From: Verrucomicrobiota bacterium
Lineage (GTDB): Bacteria; Verrucomicrobiota; Kiritimatiellia; UBA8416; JABMPJ01
NCBI GenBank assembly: GCA_018648805.1
Contig: JABGQM010000047.1
Location: 1-33,583, forward strand
Reading direction: 5' to 3'
Length of the DNA stretch: 33,583 bases
Part shown: one piece after another, positions 23,813-32,443 of the stretch
How positions within the stretch are numbered: the first letter of the stretch is position 1
Layout: each line of letters starts with the position of its first letter
The notes under the pieces: generated by a model
Database searches by the model: none
What the model saw: the letters and a program-made list of their open reading frames with translations, nothing else
Told to the model about the DNA's origin: nothing
Position numbers and translations under genes: made by a program

Positions 23813-24847
23813 ATGACGACGAAGACCAAAATGCACCTATCACCCAGTGACGTGCACCAGCAGTTGATGAAGCAGACGACGCCCGAACTGAGATACGACG
23901 GCGGCGACGTAAAGGTGTGGCGACGCAAACTGAAGCACAAAGTCAAGGTCGCGTTGGGCTGGGAAGCCATGCCCAAGGACCCCTGCCCGCTCAAACCGAA
24001 GACACTCTGGACGCGCGAGCACGAGCTCGGTACGATCACCAAGATTGCATTTGCCTCGGAACCCTATGCTGAGGTCACAGCGTACCTGTGCGTTCCGAAG
24101 GAATCCAGGGCGCCGTACGCCACCATGATCGGTCTGCAGGGGCATAATTCGGGTATGCATCACGCCATTGGCGTCGAGCGCGAGGACGAGACCAAGGCAA
24201 TGCCCGTCGAGGGCGATCGTGACTTTGGAATCCAATGCATGCGCCACGGCATGGCCGCACTGTGTATCGAACAGCGTGCGTTCGGCGGGCGTCGCGAGCA
24301 GAAGGTGGCGACCTCCAAGCAAAGCATGTGCCACGAGACGGCGATGCACGCCCTCATGCTGGGACGCACGCTTATTGGAGAACGCGTCTACGACGTGGAT
24401 CGTGGGTTGGACTATTTGGCCAGCCGCGGCGATATCGACATGAAACGCGTCGGCATCATGGGTAATTCCGGTGGAGGCACGGTCAGCTTGTTTTCGGCGG
24501 CTGTTTTGCCAAGACTTAAGCTTGCCGCACCAGGGTCGTATTTCTGCGGGTTCGCCGAGTCCATCATGTCCATCTGCCACTGTACCTGCAACTACCTGCC
24601 TGGCATCTTCAACGTGGCCGACATGGGAGACATCCTCGGCCTGTTCGCGCCGAAGCCCGTTATCGTGGTCAACGGCAAGAAGGACGAGATCTTCCCCATC
24701 AAAGCCACGCGTCGCGAGTTCAGACAGCTGCAGAACATCTATGACGCCCACGGTGCCAGAAAGCACTGCCATCTTGTGGTGGGTGATGAGGGCCATCGGT
24801 ACTACGGCGATGAGGCGTGGCCATTGATTCTGAAGGAGATGGGCTAA
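23813..24847 (+). CDS. alpha/beta-hydrolase, acetyl-xylan-esterase/dienelactone-hydrolase type
   Basis: This 344-aa cytosolic serine hydrolase is a probable carbohydrate deacetylase. The triad is visible: nucleophile S219 in GIMGNSGGGTVSLF, Asp in VNGKKDEIFPI and His in VGDEGHRYYGDE. ATMIGLQGHNSGMHHAIG holds the oxyanion loop. The family is that of large dienelactone-hydrolase/acetyl-xylan esterases with an N-terminal helical lid (about 1-90). The ATG at 23813 is chosen for its strong AAAAAGGAG 5-6 nt upstream, giving the usual family N-terminus; the frame stays open further upstream. It lies 7 bp before the TauE-like exporter gene and likely shares its mRNA. Confidence 0.85.
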   Translation: MTTKTKMHLSPSDVHQQLMKQTTPELRYDGGDVKVWRRKLKHKVKVALGWEAMPKDPCPLKPKTLWTREHELGTITKIAFASEPYAEVTAYLCVPKESRAPYATMIGLQGHNSGMHHAIGVEREDETKAMPVEGDRDFGIQCMRHGMAALCIEQRAFGGRREQKVATSKQSMCHETAMHALMLGRTLIGERVYDVDRGLDYLASRGDIDMKRVGIMGNSGGGTVSLFSAAVLPRLKLAAPGSYFCGFAESIMSICHCTCNYLPGIFNVADMGDILGLFAPKPVIVVNGKKDEIFPIKATRREFRQLQNIYDAHGARKHCHLVVGDEGHRYYGDEAWPLILKEMG

Positions 24848-24854
24848 CCCGACT

Positions 24855-25718
24855 ATGTTGGAAGTCCTGGATATGCATGTGGTCGACGTTGCTGCTGCTG
24901 GTGCGATCATCTGCTTCGCGGTCACAGCACAAGCCGCCGTCGGTTTCGGCAGCGCGCTGTTTGCCATCCCGTTGTTGGTGTTGCTCGGCATTCCATTGCC
25001 CAATATCATCGTTCTCGTCTACACCTGTTCCATGATGCAGACCGTCATCGGCGCACGGAAGCTCCGCGAAGACGTGCCATGGCGACCTGCATTCGCTGCC
25101 ATATCCGTGATGACAGTGGGACTGGTTCTCGGGTTGGTGCTTCTATCGCGATTGGCGAATCTCAACAAAGATACCATACGGCTTGCCGTCGGCTGTGTCC
25201 TGGCGCTGATCGTCGTGGCACAGATAGTCATCCGCCCGAAACCAGTAGCCACACTGCATCCCGCCTGGGGAGCGGCAGCCTTCGTGTCCGCAGGTTTCCT
25301 CGGGGGTGCGTGTGGTATGAACGGGCCACCACTTGTGCTGTGGTCCATGGCCCATGACTGGTCGAACGCCAAGACCCGAGGATTCCTGTTCGCCGTGTTT
25401 TCAATGGCGAACCCCATACAGATAGCGTTGCTTACCGTCACTTTCGGGCCGTCCGTCCTATGGTTTGCCGTGTTGGGGGTTGGATTCCTACCGCTAGTCT
25501 ACCTAGGCTCCACCCTAGGCCTGCCCATCGGCAATCGAATGAAGAAGGACACATTAAAGACATGCGCGTTCGGGCTTCTACTTGTAATAGCAGCGTCCGC
25601 AGTGGTGCCGGCGGCCTTGAAATGGGCCCGCGGCGAGAAGACTCAAGAAGAGGCAGAACTACGGACTGCATTGAATAGGACCGATATGGAGACCGCCAAG
25701 AAGAAGAGAGCGGAGTAG
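24855..25718 (+). CDS. TauE/SafE family membrane anion exporter
   Basis: This 287-aa integral membrane protein has about eight hydrophobic segments, in two repeats. Each repeat opens with the family-style signature: QAAVGFGSALFAIPLLVLLG near the N-terminus, and FLGGACGMNGPPLVLWSMA mid-protein. The family exports sulfite, sulfoacetate or other organic anions. The charged C-terminus (WARGEKTQEEAELRTALN) is cytosolic. It follows the esterase with a 7-bp gap. Two sulfatases in the window make a sulfur-linked role plausible, but that is inference and the cargo is not visible. No Shine-Dalgarno is obvious, consistent with translational coupling. Confidence 0.85.
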   Translation: MLEVLDMHVVDVAAAGAIICFAVTAQAAVGFGSALFAIPLLVLLGIPLPNIIVLVYTCSMMQTVIGARKLREDVPWRPAFAAISVMTVGLVLGLVLLSRLANLNKDTIRLAVGCVLALIVVAQIVIRPKPVATLHPAWGAAAFVSAGFLGGACGMNGPPLVLWSMAHDWSNAKTRGFLFAVFSMANPIQIALLTVTFGPSVLWFAVLGVGFLPLVYLGSTLGLPIGNRMKKDTLKTCAFGLLLVIAASAVVPAALKWARGEKTQEEAELRTALNRTDMETAKKKRAE

Positions 25719-25762
25719 GCAACAACTCGTCACTCACAAGTTAAGAACCAAAGAGCTCGATT

Positions 25763-25903
25763 ATGTTAGACGCACCCGATGTGGCATCGATAATGACAGC
25801 GGACCCTTTTCCTCCATGCTTTGGTTGCACTGGGTCTGAAAATCCGCCCACCGATCATCCGTTGGCGAAAGACGAGATATCGGATTGGTGCTTCTACGAC
25901 TGA
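25763..25903 (+). CDS. possible 46-aa Cys-containing small protein
   Basis: A short ATG frame in the 220-bp gap reads MTADPFPPCFGCTGSENPP and ends DEISDWCFYD. It has three cysteines, two as CFGC. It has no homologue I recognise and a weak ribosome site (AAAGAG about 9 nt upstream). It could be a genuine small protein, a remnant or chance. It points towards the converging lyase gene. Confidence 0.2.
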   Translation: MLDAPDVASIMTADPFPPCFGCTGSENPPTDHPLAKDEISDWCFYD

Positions 25904-25938
25904 AGCGTACCCCAGCAAACGTGAGACGACGTGTGGGC

Positions 25939-26859
25939 CTAAGTCGGGCGATTGAGGTATTCGAGCGTGCCCGCATCCTCGAGGGACGTTACCAGTTTCG
26001 TAACCGCTTCCGGTGACAGGTTGACTTGCGGACGCCGCATGCCGCCGAGGTCGAGACCCATCGTTTTCAGGAGGGCCTTCAGACCAGAGCCAAAGCCGCC
26101 TGTGCCAGCTATGAGCTCGCAGGTTTCCGCCGAGATGGCTTGCAGGCGTTCGGCTTCGGCCCGGTCGCCGGCACGGAAGGCCGCGATCAGCGCATGGTAA
26201 AGCGGCGCCATGAAATTGTAGGTACTGCCCACGGCGCCCTGCGCCCCCACCTTAAGGCCTTCGATGAGGAATTCATCGCGCCCGAAGAGGACATCGTACT
26301 TCCCATCCCGAAATCCGAGGCATTGCTCATAGTCGGCACTATCGCTGTGCGTGTACTTGATGCCGGCCAGGTTCGGAACGGCCTCGTCGGCCAGGCGCAG
26401 GAACTCGGCCATGGGAAAGAGCACCTGGTTCATTGACGGCATGTGGTAGTAGTAATAGGGCAGATCCGGGGCGGCGGCCGCGGTTGCAGCGCAGTAGTCC
26501 ACCAGCGCTTCAACACTGCCTGGCCTGAAGAACACCGGACCGATCTCGCCAATGGCGGCCGCACCGATGTCGGCGGCATGGGTGGCCAGGGCACGACTCT
26601 CCGCCTGGCATGTATGCCCCACATGAATCATCACCTTGAACCCCTGCGGTGCCGCCTGCACCCAGCTCTCGGACAGCGCCCGTCGCTCGTCGAGCGTCAA
26701 CGACAGCCCCTCGCCGGTGGTGCCGTTGACAAATACGCCGGCCACGCGATTGGCCTGCAGCAGCTCCGCGTAAGGCTTCACCACGTCGAGGTTAACCATG
26801 CCATCCTCACGATACCCGGTCAGCGGTGCGGCAATCAGGCCCTTTGTCTTCTCGTCCAT
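25939..26859 (-). CDS. N-acetylneuraminate lyase-like DHDPS/NAL family aldolase
   Basis: This 306-aa class I aldolase of the dihydrodipicolinate synthase/N-acetylneuraminate lyase family would split a 2-keto sugar acid to pyruvate and an aldose. VFVNGTTGEGLSLTLDER carries the carboxylate-binding GTTGE. LPYYYYHMPSMNQ carries the conserved Tyr; the YYYHxPS form favours sialic acid lyase over DapA. LAGIKYTHSD carries the Schiff-base Lys. AAGGAG precedes the ATG by about 8 nt on the minus strand. The presence of a sialidase gene 12 kb away supports sialic acid use, but other 2-keto-3-deoxy acids are possible. It is divergent from the GH127 gene, with a large inverted repeat in between. Confidence 0.85.
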   Translation of the reverse strand: MDEKTKGLIAAPLTGYREDGMVNLDVVKPYAELLQANRVAGVFVNGTTGEGLSLTLDERRALSESWVQAAPQGFKVMIHVGHTCQAESRALATHAADIGAAAIGEIGPVFFRPGSVEALVDYCAATAAAAPDLPYYYYHMPSMNQVLFPMAEFLRLADEAVPNLAGIKYTHSDSADYEQCLGFRDGKYDVLFGRDEFLIEGLKVGAQGAVGSTYNFMAPLYHALIAAFRAGDRAEAERLQAISAETCELIAGTGGFGSGLKALLKTMGLDLGGMRRPQVNLSPEAVTKLVTSLEDAGTLEYLNRPT

Positions 26860-26974
26860 CTCACTCTCCTTGAATCCGTAGGGTCAAAACAACCATCTAC
26901 GCCTATTTCTACAGAACAGTCGAGCGTTATCATATGGAGGCAGACAGGGCAACTCCGTCTCATACCTGTCGCTC

Positions 26975-27061
26975 CGGTTGACGAGAACGGCGACGAGAAA
27001 GGTGGACGATTAGAGATTCTCTCCCCTCGTAATCCGTTCTCGTCGCCGTGGTCGTCAACCG
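26975..27061. repeat. 28-bp-arm imperfect inverted repeat
   Basis: The arm at 26975-27002 (CGGTTGACGAGAACGGCGAC then GAGAAAGG) pairs with the arm at 27034-27061, with three mismatches in 28 bp and a 31-nt loop. It lies between the divergent lyase and GH127 genes, where a terminator is not needed, and it has no T-run. It could be a regulator site, a stable RNA hairpin in the GH127 leader, or a small repeat element. The gene-free interval 26860-27172 holds this, the candidate promoter below and nothing else I can support. Confidence 0.7.
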
Positions 27062-27107
27062 ATTCTATTCATCGGTGGAGCCAAAAGAATCAGTCTGGCG
27101 CCGCGCC

Positions 27108-27136
27108 TTGCATCACCATGCCGATCTTGGTATATG
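27108..27136 (+). promoter_or_regulatory. weak candidate promoter for GH127
   Basis: TTGCAT (27108-27113), a 17-nt spacer and TATATG (27131-27136) stand 36 nt upstream of the GH127 start. Both boxes are partial matches (3 and 4 of 6), so confidence is low. Confidence 0.25.
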
Positions 27137-27172
27137 ACGTGGTCTCTAACCCACATACCCAATAGGACGGCC

Positions 27173-29482
27173 ATGACCATACAACCCGATTCATCCCCCC
27201 ATAACCTGCCGGCGCCGAAGGTACAGCCGGCTAAGCCGCCTGTCGCGAAGCCGTTCGCTCTCCACGACATAGAGCTGCTCGACGGCCCCTTCAAGACGGG
27301 ACAGGATGTCGCCGCCGACTACCTGCTCGCACTCGAGCCCGATCGCTTCCTCGCGAAGTTCCGGTTGGAAGCCGGGCTGGAGCAAAAAGCCGCGCACTAC
27401 GAAGGGTGGGAGAGCATGGGCGTCTCGGGCCACTCGCTCGGGCATTACCTCACGGCCTGCTCACTCGCCTGGGCATCCACAAAAAGGAGCGACTTCCTCG
27501 AACGCGTCACCTACATCGTCGAGGAACTCGCGGAGTGCCAGCAGGCGCATGGCGACGGGTATGTCTCTGCCATTCCCGAAGGCAAGAAAGCCTACACAGA
27601 CATCGCAGCGGGCGATCTCCGTTCCGGCGGCTTCGACCTGAACGGCATCTGGGTACCTAACTACACGCATCACAAGGTATTCGCCGGGTTGCGCGACGCC
27701 TACCGTCTTTGCGGCAATGCGAAAGCATTGGAGATCGAGAAGGGACTGGCCGATTGGTTCGACACGATACACGCCGGTCTCAACGACGAACAGATGCAGA
27801 CGGTACTAGCCTGCGAGTTCGGTGGGCTCAACGAGACGTTTGCAGATCTCTATGCCGACACCGGCGACGACCGCTACCTGGCGCTCGCCCGCAGGTTTCA
27901 TCACAGAACGCTCATCGATCCACTTGCCGCCGGCACGGACTCGCTCCCCGGCACCCATGCCAACACCCAGATCCCTAAGCTCGTCGGTTTGGCTACGCTC
28001 TACGAACTGACCGGCGAGCCGGCCGATCATGCCGCCGCGGATTTCTTCTGGGAGCGCGTCGTGAATGCGCACACCTACGTCACCGGCGGGCATTGCGACG
28101 GCGAGCATTTCGGCGAGCCGAATAAGTTGAACGACAGGCTCAGCGGCAGCACAACGGAAACCTGTAACGTCAACAACATGCTCAAGCTATCCGAGCACGT
28201 GTTCGGCTGGCGTCCGGAACCGGCCGTTGCAGATTTCTACGAGCGTGCACTCCTCAACCATATCCGCAGTTCACAGCATCCTGACGGGCGAGTCATCTAT
28301 AACCTCTCGCTTGAACCCGGCGGCCACAAGAGCTATCAGCGACCCTTCAATCAATTCACCTGTTGCGTCGGCACGGGCATGGAGAACCACGTCAAGTACG
28401 GCCAGGGCATCTACTTCCACAGCGATACCGACCTGTGGGTGAACCTGTTCATCCCCTCTCGGCTCAACTGGACCTCGCGTGGGCTGACCGTCCAGCAGGA
28501 CACGAACTGGCCTTTGGGCGACGCCACCACACTCACGATCGCGACCGACCAACCCCAGTCGCTGGCGCTGCGCATCCGGCATCCCTATTGGGCAGCCACG
28601 CTCGAGGTGAAGATCAACGGTGATCCCCTCCCCCACGACACGACCCCAAGCTCCTACGCCGTCATCGAGCGCGAGTGGAAGGACGGGGACAAGATCGAGG
28701 TCACATTCCCCATGTGTTTGCGCACAGAGAGCATGCCGGACAACCCGAACCGCATCGCGGTGTTCTACGGACCGACGCTGCTGGCTGCGGATCTCGGCGT
28801 ATGCGACGATCCCGCCGCTGATCAGCCGGGATTCGTGCCGTGCCTGCTGGCTGGCGACGCTGCGGTTGAAGAATGGGTCAAACCTGAAGCACTCGCGAAA
28901 GTGCATTTCAAGACCGTTGGCGTCGGTAAGCCACGCGACGTATCGCTGGTGCCATTCCATGAATTGCATGATCGTCGCTACACCGTGTACCTCGACAAGT
29001 TCACGAAGGACGAATGGGCTGAACGCGAGACCGAGATCCTAACTGACGAGAAGGAACGGAAGCGCATTGCTGCCCGCACCGTGGACTTCTTCCAACCCGG
29101 CGAGATGCAACCGGAACGCGACCACAACTTCCAGGGCCACGAAAGCAAGCCCGTCGATTTCCGCGGCAAGAAAGGTCGCTACACCGACACCGACGGCTGG
29201 TTCTCCTTCGAAATGAAGGTCGACGCCGAAGCGACAAATGAGCTCTACTGCACTTACTGGGGCCACGACAATGGTGAGCGGACGTTCGATGTCCTGGTCG
29301 ACGACACGCTCGTTGCCACGCAGACACTGGAAGAGAATGAGACCGGCGAGTTCTGGGATCAGTCGACCCCCTTGGTGCCGGCACTCACCCAGGGCAAGCA
29401 GAAGGTGACCGTGAAGTTCCAGTCTCACCCCGGCAAGCAGGCCGGCGGGCTGTTCGGCGCGCGGGTGATGCTCGCGGATTAA
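27173..29482 (+). CDS. GH127-type beta-L-arabinofuranosidase
   Basis: This 769-aa protein of the DUF1680/GH127 type removes beta-L-arabinofuranose from glycans. The (alpha/alpha)6 barrel has SGHSLGHYLTACSLAWA, TGGHCDGEHFGEP (likely acid/base Glu region) and TTETCNVNNMLKLSEH, with zinc ligands E329 and C331. TCCVGTGMENHVKYGQG holds C397 and C398, the pair used as zinc ligand and nucleophile in characterised members. A beta-sandwich follows, then a C-terminal domain (about 660-768, YTDTDGWFSFEMKVD to GGLFGARVML) of the DUF6805 kind. There is no signal peptide. The ATG at 27173 is chosen over one 39 nt upstream because AGGACGG precedes it. All key residues are present; GH146 is the close alternative. 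Confidence 0.9.
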   Translation: MTIQPDSSPHNLPAPKVQPAKPPVAKPFALHDIELLDGPFKTGQDVAADYLLALEPDRFLAKFRLEAGLEQKAAHYEGWESMGVSGHSLGHYLTACSLAWASTKRSDFLERVTYIVEELAECQQAHGDGYVSAIPEGKKAYTDIAAGDLRSGGFDLNGIWVPNYTHHKVFAGLRDAYRLCGNAKALEIEKGLADWFDTIHAGLNDEQMQTVLACEFGGLNETFADLYADTGDDRYLALARRFHHRTLIDPLAAGTDSLPGTHANTQIPKLVGLATLYELTGEPADHAAADFFWERVVNAHTYVTGGHCDGEHFGEPNKLNDRLSGSTTETCNVNNMLKLSEHVFGWRPEPAVADFYERALLNHIRSSQHPDGRVIYNLSLEPGGHKSYQRPFNQFTCCVGTGMENHVKYGQGIYFHSDTDLWVNLFIPSRLNWTSRGLTVQQDTNWPLGDATTLTIATDQPQSLALRIRHPYWAATLEVKINGDPLPHDTTPSSYAVIEREWKDGDKIEVTFPMCLRTESMPDNPNRIAVFYGPTLLAADLGVCDDPAADQPGFVPCLLAGDAAVEEWVKPEALAKVHFKTVGVGKPRDVSLVPFHELHDRRYTVYLDKFTKDEWAERETEILTDEKERKRIAARTVDFFQPGEMQPERDHNFQGHESKPVDFRGKKGRYTDTDGWFSFEMKVDAEATNELYCTYWGHDNGERTFDVLVDDTLVATQTLEENETGEFWDQSTPLVPALTQGKQKVTVKFQSHPGKQAGGLFGARVMLAD

Positions 29483-29483
29483 C

Positions 29484-29504
29484 CAGGGGTCAGGGGTCAG
29501 GCGC
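29484..29504. repeat. heptamer tandem repeat CAGGGGT
   Basis: CAGGGGT, CAGGGGT and CAGGCGC follow one another immediately after the GH127 stop codon. A second seven-base run, GCCACTT-GCCACTC-GCCACGG, lies at 29664-29684 in the same intergenic stretch. These resemble the short tandemly repeated heptanucleotides known from cyanobacteria and other genomes. Confidence 0.6.
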
Positions 29505-29758
29505 CCGGACATACGAATGATAGTGAAGCAGGGGCTGATCTTGTGACCATGTTGGTTCTCCTCAAACAATTACAGTAGATGCGTCCGGTGAACGTATCGC
29601 TCGGTTGGGCCTCAGCGCAATGCAGAACGGGATCGGGCAGCGGTGTGTCCCTTAGGAATCCCCGCCACTTGCCACTCGCCACGGCGGCGATTCTTCGCCG
29701 CTGGACGTGAGACAGGCAACTTGCTCTGTGGCTAGGCTGACTGTAGAGTGCGTGTCAT

Positions 29759-31291
29759 ATGCAAACTAGCGCTCAACCTAATGTTCTGCTGATCCTGGCT
29801 GATGATCTGGGCTATGGCGACGTGGGGGCCAACAATCCCGACTCACGAATACCCACCCCGCACTTGGACCGCATGGCCGCCTCCGGCATGCGCTTCACGG
29901 ATGCCCACGCAAGCGCTGCTCAATGTTCGCCTACTCGCTACAGCGTAATGACGGGCCGCTACCCGTGGCGTACCCGCCTGCAGACCGCCGTGCTGCCGCA
30001 TTTTGATGAGCCACTGATAGAGCGGGGCCGCGACACATTGGCCACCCTGTTCAAGAGCCAGGGGTATGCCACCGCGGGAATTGGCAAATGGCACATGGGC
30101 CTCGGTTGGCAGGCAAAGGAGGGAGAGAGCTTTGACCCTCACGCGTGGGCTGCGGAACAGCACCACGCGATCGATTTCACCAAGCCGTTGACCGATTCGC
30201 CGACCGATCACGGGTTTGATTACTACTTCGGGCTAAACGCATCCAACAACATGCTGCCATACTGCTTCATCGAGAATGACCGCGTTTTCACGGTCCCAGA
30301 GAAGGCCAAGCATCCTGTGTTTGATACGGAGACGGGCGATATGCCCGTATCGGCCGACTACGACTCCCCGAATCTGGACCAACTCCTACTCGGCAAGGCC
30401 GTTGGCTGGCTCGACGATCATCTGGGGGCCAACCCGGAGCAGCCCTTCTTCTTGTACTTCCCAAGCTCGGCCATTCACCGGCCTTGCCTGCCGATAGACG
30501 AGTTCGTCGGCCGCAGCGGAGCAGGACTGCGCGGGGACAAGGTGGCGGAGCTGGACGATGTGGTCGGCAAACTGATGGGCGAACTGGAGAAGCATGGCGT
30601 GGCCGATACTACCATTGTTATCTTCACCAGCGACAACGGTGCGTTGCCCGGCGACCTGGAAGCCGCTATACAGCAGCTGGCCGACAACGACTACGGCATG
30701 CGCTGGAAGCCAGAGCAACTGCTGAAACAGAAAGACGACGTGCAGGAGCAGGGGCTGAACAAGCGGTGGATCACCTATGACCATCGCAGTTGCGGCCCGC
30801 ACCTAGGCTACAAGGGCAACGTCTACGATGGCGGCCATCGCGTCCCCTTCATCGTGCGCTGGCCAGGCGTTGTGCCGCCTGGCACCGTGACGGACGAGAC
30901 GATTTGCCTCACTGACTTCATGGCCACTTTCGCGGCCATGTTCCAGATCGACCTGCCGGACAACGCGGCGGAAGACAGCTGCAACCTGATACCGATCCTC
31001 CGCGGCGACAAGCTCGACCAGCCCGTGCGTGAGATGACAATCTGCCAATCATGGCACGGCATCAAGTGCATATACCAAGGGGACTGGAAACTGATTGTCG
31101 GTAACGCCAGGGACGGCATCCATTTCGACCGCTCCGACTGTCCGCCTTTGCAGCTCTATAACATGGCTAAAGATCTCGGTGAGACCTCCAATGTCTGCGA
31201 TCAGCATCCGGAGGTCGTTGAGCAACTGACCGGCCTGCTTGAGAAATATTCCCACGACAAACGCAGTGTGCCGCCAGTGCGCTTCGCGTAA
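29759..31291 (+). CDS. Cys-type arylsulfatase (S1 family)
   Basis: This 510-aa sulfatase begins PNVLLILADDLGYGDVG (metal-binding Asp pair). It carries the activation motif C56-S-P-T-R60 in QCSPTRYSVMTGRYPWR, followed by AGIGKWHMGLGW with conserved Lys/His. VIFTSDNGALPG holds the Asp-Asn metal ligands, and GYKGNVYDGGHRVPFIVRWPG is a typical arylsulfatase block. No signal peptide is present, unlike many relatives, hinting at cytosolic action; the start lacks a clear ribosome site. The Cys needs conversion to formylglycine. It lies downstream of GH127 after a 276-bp gap holding only repeats. The natural sulfate ester is unknown. Confidence 0.92.
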   Translation: MQTSAQPNVLLILADDLGYGDVGANNPDSRIPTPHLDRMAASGMRFTDAHASAAQCSPTRYSVMTGRYPWRTRLQTAVLPHFDEPLIERGRDTLATLFKSQGYATAGIGKWHMGLGWQAKEGESFDPHAWAAEQHHAIDFTKPLTDSPTDHGFDYYFGLNASNNMLPYCFIENDRVFTVPEKAKHPVFDTETGDMPVSADYDSPNLDQLLLGKAVGWLDDHLGANPEQPFFLYFPSSAIHRPCLPIDEFVGRSGAGLRGDKVAELDDVVGKLMGELEKHGVADTTIVIFTSDNGALPGDLEAAIQQLADNDYGMRWKPEQLLKQKDDVQEQGLNKRWITYDHRSCGPHLGYKGNVYDGGHRVPFIVRWPGVVPPGTVTDETICLTDFMATFAAMFQIDLPDNAAEDSCNLIPILRGDKLDQPVREMTICQSWHGIKCIYQGDWKLIVGNARDGIHFDRSDCPPLQLYNMAKDLGETSNVCDQHPEVVEQLTGLLEKYSHDKRSVPPVRFA

Positions 31292-31337
31292 CCCGAGTGC
31301 ACTCTATCCAGGACGGAACGATTCTGCTGATCAGGGG

Positions 31338-31365
31338 TTGAGTTCTCCGGTTGCCGCGCTAGGAT
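31338..31365 (+). promoter_or_regulatory. candidate promoter for the HESGH protein
   Basis: TTGAGT (31338-31343), a 16-nt spacer and TAGGAT (31360-31365) lie just before the GGAGGA ribosome site (31376-31381). Each box matches 4 of 6 consensus bases, a weak prediction. Confidence 0.25.
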
Positions 31366-31387
31366 ACTGCGATTGGAGGAATTGACC

Positions 31388-32266
31388 ATGCAAATGACGA
31401 GATCGAGAGTGTGGGGAGGCACCAGGATTCTGCTGGTGGTTGCTGCTTTGACAGCGACGGCGATGGCGGCTGATACGAAGCAGGAAGAGGCGAAGCCAAA
31501 ACGGCAGATGCTCTTCACGATTTTCAAGCCGATCATGCGCGACATTGGGTCGTGCAACACGGCGAAGGCAAAAGTTGTCTCCGGGCCAGTCGAGATGAAG
31601 ATGGCGAATAACAAGAAGCCGGGCAAGCAGTGGTGGGTGAGTCTTGGCCCGAGCACGTTCAAACTGACGATTGAGGATTCGGCCGCGCTCACACTCACGA
31701 ACGCTCTGGCACTTGTCGAGCGAGTCCCGACGGCATACCTGCGCGCGCTGGAGGTGGTGTCCGAGGACCAGAAGGCCGGGCTGGCTTTCTACAAGACGCT
31801 CGGCGGCGCGGCGGCGCACGGCGGACAGAGCTATCTCAACATGATCCCGCTGAAGCCGGCGCGCGCGGCGAGCGTGATTGTGCACGAATCAGGACACATA
31901 CTTGAACAACGCGCGCGTTCGAAAGAAGAGGACATCCTTGACCGGTGGGCTGAAGCCGTGAAGGCCGATAAGATCGACGTCTCCAACTATGGCAATCACG
32001 TCAACCACGAGGACCTGGCTGAGTTCGCCCGACTCTATGCGTTTTGCACTGACCGTGCACTGGGCCGCCGCGGCAAGCTAGAGGTGCTACGGAAGCTATC
32101 GCCTGCACGTTTCAAGCTGTGGGAAAGAATGCTCAAGCTATCCGGCACAGAGCGGGTCCCTGAAGTGGCGCAGAAGTCGATCAAGCCCAACGAGGAGTGG
32201 CAAGAGCGCATCACACAGCTTGATGCGAACCTCGAGGCGGCGAAGAAGAAGGCAACTAGAGGGTGA
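31388..32266 (+). CDS. exported putative zinc metallopeptidase (HESGH)
   Basis: This 292-aa protein has a signal peptide (TRILLVVAALTATAMAAD). It is not a family I can name. It contains H166-E-S-G-H170 in SVIVHESGHILEQRA, the HExxH zinc site of metallopeptidases, placed after a hydrophobic segment as in true zincins. A third ligand may come from E208 or E212 in NHEDLAEFARLYAF, about 40 residues on. Paired with the signal peptide this suggests a periplasmic or secreted peptidase. The ATG at 31388 is chosen because GGAGGA lies 6-7 nt upstream; a TTG further up would start inside that site. The C-terminal end is a charged helix (LDANLEAAKKKATRG). Confidence 0.7.
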   Translation: MQMTRSRVWGGTRILLVVAALTATAMAADTKQEEAKPKRQMLFTIFKPIMRDIGSCNTAKAKVVSGPVEMKMANNKKPGKQWWVSLGPSTFKLTIEDSAALTLTNALALVERVPTAYLRALEVVSEDQKAGLAFYKTLGGAAAHGGQSYLNMIPLKPARAASVIVHESGHILEQRARSKEEDILDRWAEAVKADKIDVSNYGNHVNHEDLAEFARLYAFCTDRALGRRGKLEVLRKLSPARFKLWERMLKLSGTERVPEVAQKSIKPNEEWQERITQLDANLEAAKKKATRG

Positions 32267-32363
32267 TGTTTTTTGAGGGAGCCATCGGGGCAGACCCGCA
32301 GTGCAGAATCGCTCAGACCATTGCCGATTGCCGTTTGTCGATTGCACCGTAAAGGGCAAGTGA

Positions 32364-32402
32364 TCGGCCTGATCCGCCCGCTCAGTCTGGTCAGTCTGGC
32401 CC
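32364..32402. repeat. nine-base tandem repeat, degenerate
   Basis: On the plus strand two copies of TCAGTCTGG stand next to each other (about 32385-32402). They are preceded by looser nine-base units of the same register (TCGGCCTGA, TCCGCCCGC). It lies in the 177-bp gap before the SUMF1-fold gene and belongs to the same class of short intergenic repeats as those at 20831 and 29484. Confidence 0.45.
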
Positions 32403-32443
32403 GATAGATTTAACACATCATACAATGAAAGAGGAGAAACCAC

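Noticed and set aside
23840..25009. A 389-codon minus-strand open frame
   Set aside because: It lies opposite the esterase and the start of the TauE-like gene, both well supported; no motif is visible in it.
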